A stretch of DNA of 34,744 nt from Alphaproteobacteria bacterium (GCA_028280665.1 JANQLJ010000010.1:1-34744); one strand, 5' to 3'; positions 8,622 through 16,505 are shown, counted from the stretch's first letter. Translations and numbers: made by a program. Notes: generated by a model not told the origin, from the sequence alone.

Positions 8622-8701
8622 ACCTCTTGTGGCCTGCCTGCCGCTTGTCAATGCCGTTCATTGTCGGTGGCCACCGAACCCCGAGGATGGCCCACGCGCT
8701 G

Positions 8702-8716
8702 TTAATTCCCAGTTAA
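8702..8716. promoter_or_regulatory. CtrA-type full site (TTAA-N7-TTAA)
   Basis: TTAATTCCCAGTTAA is an exact match to the TTAA-N7-TTAA consensus of the cell-cycle regulator CtrA, and the second half extends to TTAAC. It lies 173 bp upstream of the podJ-like start and 202 bp upstream of the MerR start in the shared divergent gap. In Caulobacter podJ is under CtrA, DnaA and GcrA control, so a site here fits. Binding is not shown. Confidence 0.6.
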
Positions 8717-8846
8717 CCTTGTTTTTCAAGGGCACGGGGCAGCCCGCCGCAGGCGAGCGCACGCAATAATATATCAAGCATGCGACATAATTTTGCTGGT
8801 TCAGCGCGTTGAACTTGTCAGAAGTTAACGATAGGTAAAGCATGAT

Positions 8847-8860
8847 TGACGCTTACGTCA
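8847..8860. promoter_or_regulatory. Candidate operator of the MerR regulator
   Basis: TGACGCTTACGTCA has perfect 5-bp arms (TGACG/CGTCA) around a 4-base centre, 57 bases before the MerR start codon. The left arm is part of a -35-like TTGACG (8846-8851), as expected for MerR-type promoters where the dyad sits in the promoter spacer. A -10-like TATCTA (8865-8870) lies only 13 bases after the -35, so the exact promoter is unclear. LiuR-type regulators bind ACGT-containing dyads of this general kind. Confidence 0.5.
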
Positions 8861-8917
8861 GCGGTATCTAATCTCCCCTCACCATTCCGGCAGGCCAACC
8901 AGCAAGGGGGAAGCGAC

Positions 8918-9370
8918 ATGCCGACCAATGCCCAAGAGACTTTCACCATCACCGAGCTTTCGCGCGAATTTAATGTCACCGCGCGGGCCATTCGTTTCTA
9001 TGAAGACAAAGGTTTGATCGCGCCCACGCGCAACGGTCAGCAACGGGTGTTCTCCCCACGCGACCGCGCGCGGCTGCGCCTTATTCTGGTGGGCAAGCGC
9101 GTGGGCTTCTCGCTGGCCGAGATCGGCGAGATGCTCGACCTTTACGATCTCGGGGACCGGCGCGAGACCCAATGGCGCCACAGCCGTGAAAAATTCGAAA
9201 AGCAGATTGTCGATCTTGAGCAACAGCGCCAAGACCTCGAAGGCGCCCTCGAAGAACTGCGCAAAGGCATCGAATATATCGACCTGCGCCTTGCGCAACT
9301 CGCCAAGGAACCCGGCGGCCAGGACGGCGTGAAGGTCGTCGGCTACGGCATCGGTAACGCCGCGGAATAA
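8918..9370 (+). CDS. MerR-family regulator (LiuR-like) of acyl-CoA catabolism
   Basis: This 150-residue MerR-family DNA-binding regulator has an N-terminal HTH (FTITELSREFNVTARAIRFY, about 9-28), the wing ending in RVFSPRDRARLRLIL, and a long dimerisation helix rich in Glu/Gln (about 92-130). There are no clustered cysteines, so it is not a metal sensor. It resembles the LiuR/PsrA-replacing group that senses acyl-CoA intermediates of branched-chain amino acid and fatty acid breakdown. I chose the ATG at 8918, with an AAGGGGG Shine-Dalgarno at 8904-8910, over the upstream ATG at 8846, which lies inside the operator. It precedes fadA and fadB on the same strand. Function is inferred from family and context. 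Confidence 0.85.
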   Translation: MPTNAQETFTITELSREFNVTARAIRFYEDKGLIAPTRNGQQRVFSPRDRARLRLILVGKRVGFSLAEIGEMLDLYDLGDRRETQWRHSREKFEKQIVDLEQQRQDLEGALEELRKGIEYIDLRLAQLAKEPGGQDGVKVVGYGIGNAAE

Positions 9371-9387
9371 TCAGTACGCGGAAGGGG

Positions 9388-9422
9388 GCGGGCTTTTCTC
9401 ACGTCTCCGCCCGCGTCTTTTC
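9388..9422 (+). terminator. Weak terminator candidate after the MerR gene
   Basis: A 6-bp GC stem (GCGGGC 9388-9393 with GCCCGC 9409-9414) with a 15-base loop is followed by GTCTTTTCTC. The long loop and broken T-tract make termination uncertain. It might only partly separate the regulator from fadA. Confidence 0.3.
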
Positions 9423-9472
9423 TCTAGGCGTCCTTCGGGTCGCCCCTTCCACGTTCAACCGGAGTTTAGATC

Positions 9473-10678
9473 ATGACCGACTGTTACATCTACGACGCCG
9501 TCCGCACCCCGCGCGGCAAAGGCAAGGCAAACGGCGCGCTGCACGAAGTGACCGCGCTCGCTCTCGCAACCCAGGTGCTCGAAGCCATCCGTGACCGGAA
9601 CGATCTCAACACAGCGAAGGTGGATGACGTTTACATGGGCGTCGTCTCACCCGTGAACGAACAGGGCGCGGTGATCCCGCGCACGGCCGTTCTGAATGCG
9701 GGCTTTGACGACAGCGTGGGCGGCGTGCAGGTGAACCGGTTCTGCGCGAGCGGTTTGGAAGCGGTGAACATCGCCGCGGCGCAAGTCATGTCCGGCCAAT
9801 GCGATATGACCATCGGCGGCGGGGTTGAGGCCATGAGCCGGGTGCCCATGGGCTCCGACGGCGGTGCCTGGCCCACGGACCCGTCGATCGCGCTCGATGC
9901 TTACTTCACGCCCCAAGGGGTTTCAGCCGATTTGATCGCCACGATGGACGGCTTTTCCCGCGACGACGTGGACGGCTTTGCGGTGGAAAGCCAAAAGCGC
10001 GCGGCGCACGCCTGGGACAACGGCTATTTCGATAACTCCGTGGTGCCGGTGAAGGACCAGCTCGGCCTTACCCTGCTCGACAAGGACGAACATTTGCGCC
10101 CCGATGCCACCATGCAATCCCTCGGTGCGCTCGATCCTTCCTTCGCCATGCCGGGGGAGTTTGCCTTCGATGCCATTTCGATCCAGCGTTATCCGGAAGT
10201 CGAAGCCATTACCCATGTGCACACGGCGGGCAATTCGTCGGGCATCGTGGATGGCGCCTCCGCCGTCTTGCTGGGCACCAAGGAAATGGGCGAGGAGTTT
10301 GGCCTCACGCCGCGGGCGCGGGTGAAGGCCTTCGCTTCCATCGGCTCGGAACCCTCCATCATGCTGACCGGCCCGCAATACGTGACGGAAAAGGCGCTTC
10401 GCCGCGCGGGGCTGCAAGTCGATGACATCGATCTCTATGAGCTCAACGAAGCCTTCGCCTCGGTGGTGCTGCGTTACATGAAGAACCTCGGCATCGCGCA
10501 CGACAAGATCAACGTGAACGGCGGCGCCATCGCCATGGGCCATCCGTTGGGCGCGACCGGCGCCATGATCCTCGGCACGGTGCTTGATGAGATCGAACGG
10601 CGCGACCTTTCCACCGCCCTTGCCACCTTGTGCGTGGGTGCGGGCATGGGCACGGCCACCATTATCGAGCGCGTCTAA
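9473..10678 (+). CDS. fadA: Acetyl-CoA C-acyltransferase (thiolase), beta-oxidation
   Basis: This 401-residue thiolase catalyses CoA-dependent cleavage of 3-ketoacyl-CoA, the last step of beta-oxidation. The active-site set is complete: nucleophilic Cys91 in NRFCASGLEAV, His357 in GGAIAMGHPLGATGA and Cys387 in LCVGAGMGT, with NEAF further upstream. Length is normal for the family. The ATG at 9473 follows a CGGAG ribosome site. FadB follows after 21 bases, so the two make the usual FadA/FadB pair, expected to form the trifunctional alpha/beta complex in the cytoplasm. The upstream MerR gene is the likely regulator. Confidence 0.95.
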   Translation: MTDCYIYDAVRTPRGKGKANGALHEVTALALATQVLEAIRDRNDLNTAKVDDVYMGVVSPVNEQGAVIPRTAVLNAGFDDSVGGVQVNRFCASGLEAVNIAAAQVMSGQCDMTIGGGVEAMSRVPMGSDGGAWPTDPSIALDAYFTPQGVSADLIATMDGFSRDDVDGFAVESQKRAAHAWDNGYFDNSVVPVKDQLGLTLLDKDEHLRPDATMQSLGALDPSFAMPGEFAFDAISIQRYPEVEAITHVHTAGNSSGIVDGASAVLLGTKEMGEEFGLTPRARVKAFASIGSEPSIMLTGPQYVTEKALRRAGLQVDDIDLYELNEAFASVVLRYMKNLGIAHDKINVNGGAIAMGHPLGATGAMILGTVLDEIERRDLSTALATLCVGAGMGTATIIERV

Positions 10679-10699
10679 GAGATCTGAAGGAACATCCCC

Positions 10700-12913
10700 A
10701 TGACATACGAAAACTTCAAAACCGATCTCGACGGCGACGGTATCTTCACGGTCACCTGGGATATGCCGGACCGTTCCATGAACGTGCTTTCGGCGGCGTC
10801 CATGAAGGACCTAGGCGCCATCGTCGAAGAGGTGACAAAGAACGACGCCATCAAAGGCGTCGTGCTCACCTCCGGCAAAAAAGCGTTCGGTGCGGGCGCG
10901 GACTTAGGCGAGATGGGCTCATCTGCCGGCTCCGGCACGGGCGAGCTGAGCCGCGAGCAGAAGCTGCAAAAGCAATATGACAGCCATATGGGCTTTATTC
11001 ATTTGCTGCGCACTATGGAAACTTCGGGCAAACCGTGGGCCGCCGCCATCAACGGCCTTGCCATGGGCGGCTGTCTTGAGATCACGCTGGCCTGCCATTA
11101 CCGCGTGGCGGCGGACGACGATGCCATTCAGCTTGCATTACCCGAGGCGAAGGTGGGCCTTCTGCCCGGCGGCGGCGGCACCCAGCGGCTACCCCGCCTC
11201 ATCGGCGCGGCGGAGGCCCTGCCGCTGCTTTTGCAAGGCAAATCCGTGCGCCCCAAGAAGGCCGCCGAAATGGGCATCATCCACAAGACGGTCCCGGCGA
11301 ACCAGCTTATCGCCGAGGCCAAACGCTGGCTCAAGGAAGAAGGCGATGCTGAGCAGCCTTGGGACAAAAAGGGCTTCAAGGTCCCCGGCGGTTCGCCTTA
11401 CGACAAAGGCAACGGCACCACCTTCGTCATTGGCAACGCGCTTTTGCGCAAAACGACGTATGGGAACTATCCCGCCCAGATCAACATTATGAAATGCGTT
11501 TATGAAGGCACCCAGGTGCCCATCGATGCGGGCCTCCGCATCGAAGCGCGCTATTTCATTGACCTTCTGAACCGGCCTGAATCGAAGAACATGATCCGCT
11601 CCCTGTTCCTTTCCTCTCAGGAACTGCAAAAGGGCGCGCGCCGGCCCCAAGGGGTTGAGCGCAAGGAGGTCAAAAAGCTCGGCATGCTCGGCGCGGGCAT
11701 GATGGGCGCAGGGATTGCGTATGTCTCCGCCAAGGCGGGCATGGACGTGGTGCTGATCGACGCGGACCAGGAAGGCGCTGAAAAAGGCAAGGCCTATTCC
11801 GAAGGGCTTCTGGATAAAGCCATCGCCAAGGGCCGCGAGACCGAAGACGGCAAGGCGGCGCTTCTTTCCCGCATTACGCCAACCACGGATTACGGTGCGC
11901 TCAAGGATTGCGACCTTGTCATCGAGGCCGTCTTCGAAGACCGCGAGGTAAAAGCGGAAGTCACCAAAAAGGCCGAAGCCGTGATCGGCGCGGATGCCAT
12001 TTACGGCTCCAACACCTCCACCCTACCCATCACGGGCCTTGCCAAGGCCTCGGAACGGCCAGGCAATTTCATCGGCATTCACTTCTTTTCGCCGGTGGAC
12101 CGGATGCCGCTGGTTGAGATTATCCTGGGCAAGGAAACCTCGGACGAGGCGCTGGCGCTCGCCATCGACTATGTGGCGCAGATCAAAAAGACGCCGATTG
12201 TGGTCAATGACAGCCGGGGCTTTTACACCTCGCGCTGTTTCGGCACCTATGTGGCCGAAGGCGTCGAGATGCTGGCCGAAGGCATTGCCCCCGCCATTGT
12301 GGAAAATGTGGGCCGCATGACCGGGATGCCGCGTGGGCCATTGGAGCTTTCGGACGACGTGGCGCTCGATCTCGCCCATCGTGTCCGTACACAGACGAAA
12401 AAGGACCTGGGCGACAAGTACACCGCAACCGCCGCCGATCCGCTGATGGAAAAAATGGTGGCGGAGCTTGGCCGCTATGGCCGCAAGAACGGCAAGGGCT
12501 TTTACGACTACCCGGCGGAGGGCAAGAAACGCCTGTGGCCGGGTCTTGCCGATCTCGTGGACATCAAGGTGACCACCACCACGCCGGAACTTGTGGAGCG
12601 GCTTAAAAAGCGGCTTCTCTACCGCCAGGCGGTGGAAGCGGCCAAGTGCTTTGAGGAGCAAGTGGTGACCGACGTGCGCGACGCGGATGTGGGCAGCATC
12701 ATGGGCTGGGGTTTTGCGCCTTACACGGGCGGGCCTTTGTCGCTGATTGACACGGTGGGCACCAAGGCCTTTGTCGAAGCGTGCGACGGGTTCGCTGATG
12801 AGCTGGGCGAACGCTTCCGTCCGTGTGCGCTCTTGCGCGACATGGCGGCGGCGGACGACACGTTCTATAACCGCTTCAACCCGAAGGGGCAGGTGGCGGC
12901 CGCGGCGGAGTAG
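10700..12913 (+). CDS. fadB: FadB/FadJ-type enoyl-CoA hydratase / 3-hydroxyacyl-CoA dehydrogenase
   Basis: The 737-residue bifunctional alpha subunit of beta-oxidation has an N-terminal crotonase domain with the oxyanion segment GADLGEMG, Glu127 in AMGGCLEITLAC and Glu149 in LALPEAKVGLLPGGGGTQRLP, the two catalytic glutamates. A NAD-binding Rossmann fold follows (LGMLGAGMMGAGIAYVSAKAG, about 331-351), then the catalytic His in GIHFFSPVDRMPLVEI and two C-terminal 3HCDH domains. A GAAGGA ribosome site lies before the ATG. It is in an operon with the thiolase. The 3' flank is a palindromic repeat (12935-13087) that may help stabilise or end the transcript. Confidence 0.95.
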   Translation: MTYENFKTDLDGDGIFTVTWDMPDRSMNVLSAASMKDLGAIVEEVTKNDAIKGVVLTSGKKAFGAGADLGEMGSSAGSGTGELSREQKLQKQYDSHMGFIHLLRTMETSGKPWAAAINGLAMGGCLEITLACHYRVAADDDAIQLALPEAKVGLLPGGGGTQRLPRLIGAAEALPLLLQGKSVRPKKAAEMGIIHKTVPANQLIAEAKRWLKEEGDAEQPWDKKGFKVPGGSPYDKGNGTTFVIGNALLRKTTYGNYPAQINIMKCVYEGTQVPIDAGLRIEARYFIDLLNRPESKNMIRSLFLSSQELQKGARRPQGVERKEVKKLGMLGAGMMGAGIAYVSAKAGMDVVLIDADQEGAEKGKAYSEGLLDKAIAKGRETEDGKAALLSRITPTTDYGALKDCDLVIEAVFEDREVKAEVTKKAEAVIGADAIYGSNTSTLPITGLAKASERPGNFIGIHFFSPVDRMPLVEIILGKETSDEALALAIDYVAQIKKTPIVVNDSRGFYTSRCFGTYVAEGVEMLAEGIAPAIVENVGRMTGMPRGPLELSDDVALDLAHRVRTQTKKDLGDKYTATAADPLMEKMVAELGRYGRKNGKGFYDYPAEGKKRLWPGLADLVDIKVTTTTPELVERLKKRLLYRQAVEAAKCFEEQVVTDVRDADVGSIMGWGFAPYTGGPLSLIDTVGTKAFVEACDGFADELGERFRPCALLRDMAAADDTFYNRFNPKGQVAAAAE

Positions 12914-12934
12914 GCGTCACCACCCACACCCCCT

Positions 12935-13087
12935 GTCATTCCGGAAGCGATACCGCCCCAAATCTTTGATTTGGCTGGCGGGGTCAGCTCTCCGGAATCT
13001 CGGGCGGCGAGTCGCGGCGCAAGATTCCGGGTCTAACATTCGCCTCCAAGGATTTTGTCCTTGGGCTCATGTAACGCCCGGAATGAC
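12935..13087. repeat. Four-arm nested palindromic element, copy A
   Basis: The ends are a perfect 10-bp inverted repeat, GTCATTCCGG (12935-12944) and CCGGAATGAC (13078-13087). Inside are CCGGAATCT (12992-13000) and AGATTCCGG (13022-13030), also perfectly inverted. Together these pair as closing stem GTCAT/ATGAC, arm 1 TCCGG/CCGGA, arm 2 ATCT/AGAT and arm 3 TCCGG/CCGGA with no unpaired base at the junction. Arm 1 carries an extra hairpin CCAAATC-ttt-GATTTGG, and arm 3 carries CCAAGGA (13046-13052)/TCCTTGG (13058-13064). Copies B, C and D lie at 23540-23979. Confidence 0.85.
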
Positions 13088-13112
13088 GAGTCTTTTTTAT
13101 GTCACCCCCACC

Positions 13113-13198
13113 CGGCGCGTTCGCGCCGACCTCCCCCGTCAAGGGGGAGGTAGAAGTAAAGAACGCTCTTTCATTCCCTCCCCCCTTGCGGGGGAGGG
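13113..13198. repeat. Cluster of three GC hairpins downstream of copy A
   Basis: CGGCGCG-TT-CGCGCCG (13113-13128), ACCTCCCCC-GTCAA-GGGGGAGGT (13129-13151) and CCCTCCCCC-CTTGC-GGGGGAGGG (13176-13198) are three perfect stems of 7, 9 and 9 bp. The CCTCCCCC...GGGGGAGG type is a common dispersed intergenic repeat in alphaproteobacteria. No T-tract follows, so they are more likely repeat elements than terminators. Confidence 0.75.
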
Positions 13199-13306
13199 TT
13201 AGGGAGGGGGGTACAAAACAAAAGGTCGGCGTTTCGCCCGCCTTCTTTCTGCCCGGGTTCAGTGTGCTAGGCTCTCCTCCGGCGGGGTTCCAGAGAGGAA
13301 TGAGAC

Positions 13307-13747
13307 ATGTCTCTTAGACCCATTTGTTTTGTTGCCGCGGCAATGCTTCTTGCCTTGCCCGCGGGCGCACAGGAAAGCGGGCGCTACAGCCTTGAGCGCG
13401 GCGAGGACGGCTTTGTGCGCCTCGACACCATGACCGGCGAAATGAGCCTTTGCCGGGAAACCGGCGATGGCCTTTCCTGCGACACGGCACGCGACGATGC
13501 GGCCGAGCTGCGCCGCGAGCGCGACCGCTTGCATGATGAAAACCGCGAACTTGCCCGCGAAAACGAGCAGTTACGTGACGAGCTTGCGCGTTACGATGAT
13601 TTTTCCACCGAAGGCCTGCCCTCCGAGGAAGAAATCGAAGAAGTGGCCACCTGGTTCGAGCGTGTGCTTGTCATCATGGCGCGCACCATGCGCAACGCGG
13701 AAGAACAAATAGACGAAGAACTCGAAGGCGGCGGCGAAGGGCGCTAG
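13307..13747 (+). CDS. Small secreted coiled-coil protein, unknown function
   Basis: The 146-residue protein has a signal peptide (cleavage likely after LALPAGAQ). A short conserved-looking region follows, GRYSLERGEDGFVRLDTMTG and MSLC, with two cysteines (SLC and LSC) that could form a disulfide. Then comes a heptad-rich coiled coil (about 66-95, RRERDRLHDENRELARENEQ) and an acidic Gly/Arg tail. The RYxLE-x-DGFxRLDT pattern recurs in uncharacterised periplasmic proteins of alphaproteobacteria, from memory. The ATG at 13307 has an AGAGAGGA ribosome site. It ends 9 bases from the convergent thioesterase gene. No function can be assigned. Confidence 0.75.
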   Translation: MSLRPICFVAAAMLLALPAGAQESGRYSLERGEDGFVRLDTMTGEMSLCRETGDGLSCDTARDDAAELRRERDRLHDENRELARENEQLRDELARYDDFSTEGLPSEEEIEEVATWFERVLVIMARTMRNAEEQIDEELEGGGEGR

Positions 13748-13756
13748 ATCGCCAAC

Positions 13757-14692
13757 TCAGATTCCAAGCCCCTCGACAATGTGTTTTGCCATGGCCGCCT
13801 TGCGCGCGTCGTCGTTGGGGATAATCTTACGTTCCACAATGTCGAAGCTCGCGGCCGCCGCGGCCATGGTGGCGGCGGCCTCGCCCGTTTCCATGTCGAT
13901 CATCCAGTGACACATGGTCATGGTCTTGTCGCCCACCGCGGCAAGGCCCGAACACACCGCCAGAATATCGCCGGGGCGCGGGCGCTTGCGGATGATGATG
14001 CGGTATTCGAGCGCCGCGCCGCCAACCGTGCTGTCTTTTTCCCCGCGTGACGGATTAAAAGTGCGGACGAGGTTGCCGATCCCGTCCGAGACGCGCCCCA
14101 TAAACCATTCGGCTTTCATCTCGCCGGTAAGATCGCACTGGTCGCGGTGGACGATGCCTAGGTTGATTTCATGAAGCCCGAGCTTTTCGGAGTTTTCTTT
14201 GCTCGCATCCGCTTTGGTGGGCGCAAGGTCAAGGCTGCGCGGCGCAGCAAAGGCGGGCAGTTCTACCATGTGGCGTTCGGCTTCCGCCAGCACCGCGGGC
14301 GGCCATGACATAAACCGGTTTGTGTCGTCTTGCAGTTGGACCAGCACGTTGAAGGTGGCGGCGGGCACGTGGCTGCTCGCGTGGCGCAGGTCGATGAAAA
14401 CGCGAAAGTAATCGGCGCGCGCTTCAAGCACCCCGGCGGTGGCATAAAGCCCCGCGCCCGGATGCAGTTCGGCCAGAAAGCGGATGTGATAATCCATCGA
14501 AAGCGCGCGCAAGTTTTGCCGCGTGAGTTCGGCGGGCGAATAGCCCATCTCCGCCAGCAGGATAACGATCGCTTCCTCGGCCTTGGCGACGTAGAAGCGC
14601 ACGTTCATGTGCCCCATCTCGTCGCATTCCCAGGTGTTGACGTTGCCGCGATAGGCTTGGGTGCCCTGGGGGGCGGGGAATTCCTTGGCCAT
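13757..14692 (-). CDS. Double-hotdog acyl-CoA thioesterase
   Basis: The 311-residue protein is predicted to hydrolyse acyl-CoA to free acid and CoA. The first half carries the hotdog signature WECDEMGHMNVRFYV (Asp24, Gly27, His28, Asn30), as in 4-hydroxybenzoyl-CoA-type thioesterases. The second half begins with a related segment (LGLHEINLGIVHRDQCDLTG) and the YRIIIRKRPRPGDIL strand, so two hotdog repeats are fused. The gene lies downstream of, and on the same strand as, the acyl-CoA dehydrogenase at 14798-15982, 105 bases apart, suggesting linked acyl-CoA turnover. The acyl substrate cannot be read from sequence. Confidence 0.85.
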   Translation of the reverse strand: MAKEFPAPQGTQAYRGNVNTWECDEMGHMNVRFYVAKAEEAIVILLAEMGYSPAELTRQNLRALSMDYHIRFLAELHPGAGLYATAGVLEARADYFRVFIDLRHASSHVPAATFNVLVQLQDDTNRFMSWPPAVLAEAERHMVELPAFAAPRSLDLAPTKADASKENSEKLGLHEINLGIVHRDQCDLTGEMKAEWFMGRVSDGIGNLVRTFNPSRGEKDSTVGGAALEYRIIIRKRPRPGDILAVCSGLAAVGDKTMTMCHWMIDMETGEAAATMAAAAASFDIVERKIIPNDDARKAAMAKHIVEGLGI

Positions 14693-14797
14693 GGCGGGGT
14701 CCCGGGTTCGTTGCGGTTGGCCTCAAGATAACGGGCGCGCGCACGAGAGCAAGATGCCGCGAGGGCAGGGGTCAAGGGAAAGAATCGAGGGTAGGGG

Positions 14798-15982
14798 TTA
14801 AACTCCCAACTGCCGCGCCGCGAGATCGCGCATGATTTCTTCCGACCCGCCGCCGATGGCGTTGACCCGCACCTCGCGGTAAATGCGCTCGACCCGGCTT
14901 CCGCGCATATAGCTTACCCCGCCCATGATCTGCATGGCCTCGCGGGCACAGAATTCCATGGTCTGGGTGGCTTGCACTTTCAAAAGCGCAAGATCGGCCA
15001 CCGGCGTCTCGCCGTTTTGCACGCGCCAGGCGCATTGATCGAGATAGGCTTGGGTCGCGTTGATGTGGCGGTACATTTCCGCGAACTTGTGGCGGATCAC
15101 CTGATGATCGGCGAGCCGCTTGCCAAAGGTCTTTCGCGTTTGCGCCCAATCGGCGGCGTCTTCCAGGCACACCCGCGCCATGGCGGTGCACCCCGCCGCC
15201 ATGCCCAGCCGCTCGCTGTTGAAATTCATCATGATGCCGGCAAAGCCGTGATGCTCAGCGCCAATCAGGTTCGCGGCGGGCACGCGCACATTATCGAAGA
15301 AGATCTGCGCGGTGTCGGACGCCCACCAGCCTTGTTTCTTAAGCCGCTGGCGGGTGACGCCGGGACTATCCATTTCAATCAACAGCAGCGAAATGCCGCC
15401 CGCCCCTTCGCCGCCCGTGCGCACGGCGGTGGTAAGGTAATCGGCGCGCATACCGCCGGTGATATAGGTCTTCGAGCCGTTGACGATGTAGTCGTCGCCG
15501 TCGCGCACCGCACGGGTTTTAAGCTGCGCCACGTCCGAGCCCGCGTCCGGTTCGGTAATGCCGAGGGAGATGAGTTTTTCCCCTGCGATCACCCCCGGCG
15601 CGATGCGGCTTTTCAGCTCGTCCGAACCCACGGCCAAAACCGGGGGCAGGCCGATGCCATGGTACATAAGCGAGGCGTTGATGCCGCCCGCGCCGGGGCG
15701 CGCCAGTTCCTCCGACGTGACGATGGAATGAAAGCGGTCGAGCCCTTCGCGGATGCCGCCATATTCCTCCGGGTACCCCATGCGCGTAAGGCCGATATCG
15801 GCGGCTTTCTTGTGGAGCGCCATGGGAAACTCGCCCGCCTCGTCCCATTCATCGGCAAAGGGCATGATTTCCTTTTCGACCCAGCGGCGGAGCTGCTGGC
15901 GCCACTCGTGGTGGCTTTCGTTAAAGAACGGCGAGGGCGGCCGCGTGGCGTCAAAATCGAGTGGCTTGAAGTTCTTGGTCAT
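14798..15982 (-). CDS. Acyl-CoA dehydrogenase (catalytic Glu at the IVD/LCAD position)
   Basis: This 394-residue FAD-dependent acyl-CoA dehydrogenase introduces the alpha-beta double bond and passes electrons to ETF. Family motifs are GITEPDAGSD (141-150), NGSKTYIT (168-175) and TRKTFGKRL. The usual C-terminal catalytic Glu (xYEGT) is replaced by AIGGGSEEI. A Glu in helix G, Glu257 in FNSERLGMAAG, sits where isovaleryl- and long-chain acyl-CoA dehydrogenases carry their base. This points to a branched- or long-chain substrate. The first 20 or so residues are a short extension. A 16-bp palindrome just upstream may be its operator. Confidence 0.92.
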   Translation of the reverse strand: MTKNFKPLDFDATRPPSPFFNESHHEWRQQLRRWVEKEIMPFADEWDEAGEFPMALHKKAADIGLTRMGYPEEYGGIREGLDRFHSIVTSEELARPGAGGINASLMYHGIGLPPVLAVGSDELKSRIAPGVIAGEKLISLGITEPDAGSDVAQLKTRAVRDGDDYIVNGSKTYITGGMRADYLTTAVRTGGEGAGGISLLLIEMDSPGVTRQRLKKQGWWASDTAQIFFDNVRVPAANLIGAEHHGFAGIMMNFNSERLGMAAGCTAMARVCLEDAADWAQTRKTFGKRLADHQVIRHKFAEMYRHINATQAYLDQCAWRVQNGETPVADLALLKVQATQTMEFCAREAMQIMGGVSYMRGSRVERIYREVRVNAIGGGSEEIMRDLAARQLGV

Positions 15983-16000
15983 GGGGCTCCCTCGCGGGCG

Positions 16001-16016
16001 GTGCGGTCAGCCGCAC
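16001..16016 (-). promoter_or_regulatory. Operator-like palindrome upstream of the acyl-CoA dehydrogenase
   Basis: GTGCGGTCAGCCGCAC has perfect 6-bp arms around TCAG and ends 19 bases before the start codon at 15982. A -10-like TAGAGT lies directly 5' of it on the minus strand, so it would overlap the transcription start, as repressor operators often do. No matching site is seen elsewhere in the window. Confidence 0.35.
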
Positions 16017-16077
16017 TCTATCACGCGCGGAACGGGGGCCGCCACGCTGACGCGGGGGAAGGTATTGCTGTGAGTTC

Positions 16078-16389
16078 CTAGCGCCGCCGGATGCGGGAGC
16101 CTTGATCGGTCACGCAAGGGGTGTGCCTTGGGTCGTGATCGGCGGCGACCATCAAGGTCCACCCCGCTGATTCGCGGGAATACTCCTCGCAAGAATTCGA
16201 CCGCCGCGCGACTTCCGACTGAACAAATTCTTCTTCGGCTGTTTCAATCGTGTCAGCCGCTTGTTCTTCTTGAACCGCTTCGCCGCTTGCTTCTTCGGCG
16301 TCCTGCGCAAGCGCGCCCGTAACCGAAAGACCGCCCGTAAGCGCGAGCGCCGCTAATACGCCAGTCATTGATTTGAGATTGAGAACCAT
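16078..16389 (-). CDS. Small secreted two-cysteine protein, unknown function
   Basis: The 103-residue protein has a clear signal peptide (about 1-29, LAALALTGGLSVTGALAQ). A strongly acidic stretch follows, then a C-terminal part with NSCEEYSRESAGW and HTPCVTDQGSRIRRR, whose two cysteines could form a disulfide in the periplasm. I chose the ATG at 16389 because GGAGG lies just before it. The longer frame to 16482 would put charged residues before the signal peptide. It is downstream of the VWA lipoprotein gene on the same strand, with a GC hairpin between them. No family recognised. Confidence 0.65.
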   Translation of the reverse strand: MVLNLKSMTGVLAALALTGGLSVTGALAQDAEEASGEAVQEEQAADTIETAEEEFVQSEVARRSNSCEEYSRESAGWTLMVAADHDPRHTPCVTDQGSRIRRR

Positions 16390-16434
16390 GGCTCGCCTCC
16401 GCCGCCAAATGGACCCCTCGGCCCGCAAGTATGC

Positions 16435-16472
16435 GGGGGCGCCGGTTGGCCAGCAAGGCGGGCGGCGCCCCC
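16435..16472 (-). repeat. GC hairpin between VWA and small secreted gene
   Basis: GGGGGCGCC (16435-16443) and GGCGCCCCC (16464-16472) form a perfect 9-bp stem with a 20-base loop. It lies 34 bases after the VWA stop on the minus strand. No T-tract follows, so it may be an mRNA stabiliser or a weak terminator. Confidence 0.5.
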
Positions 16473-16505
16473 CGCTCATCACAAAAGCGAGAGGCGGGCC
16501 GCCAT

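Larger units (their letters stand above)
12914..13306. other. 393-bp gene-free gap filled with palindromic repeats
   Basis: This gap between fadB and the small secreted protein contains a four-arm palindromic element (12935-13087) and then three GC hairpins (13113-13198). The remaining bases up to the AGAGAGGA ribosome site near 13292 show no convincing gene. Open frames crossing it read through the palindromes and are not believable. Confidence 0.8.

Noticed and set aside
8658-8843. 61-residue minus-strand frame in the podJ-merR gap
   Set aside because: No ribosome site, no family resemblance, and it covers the CtrA box.
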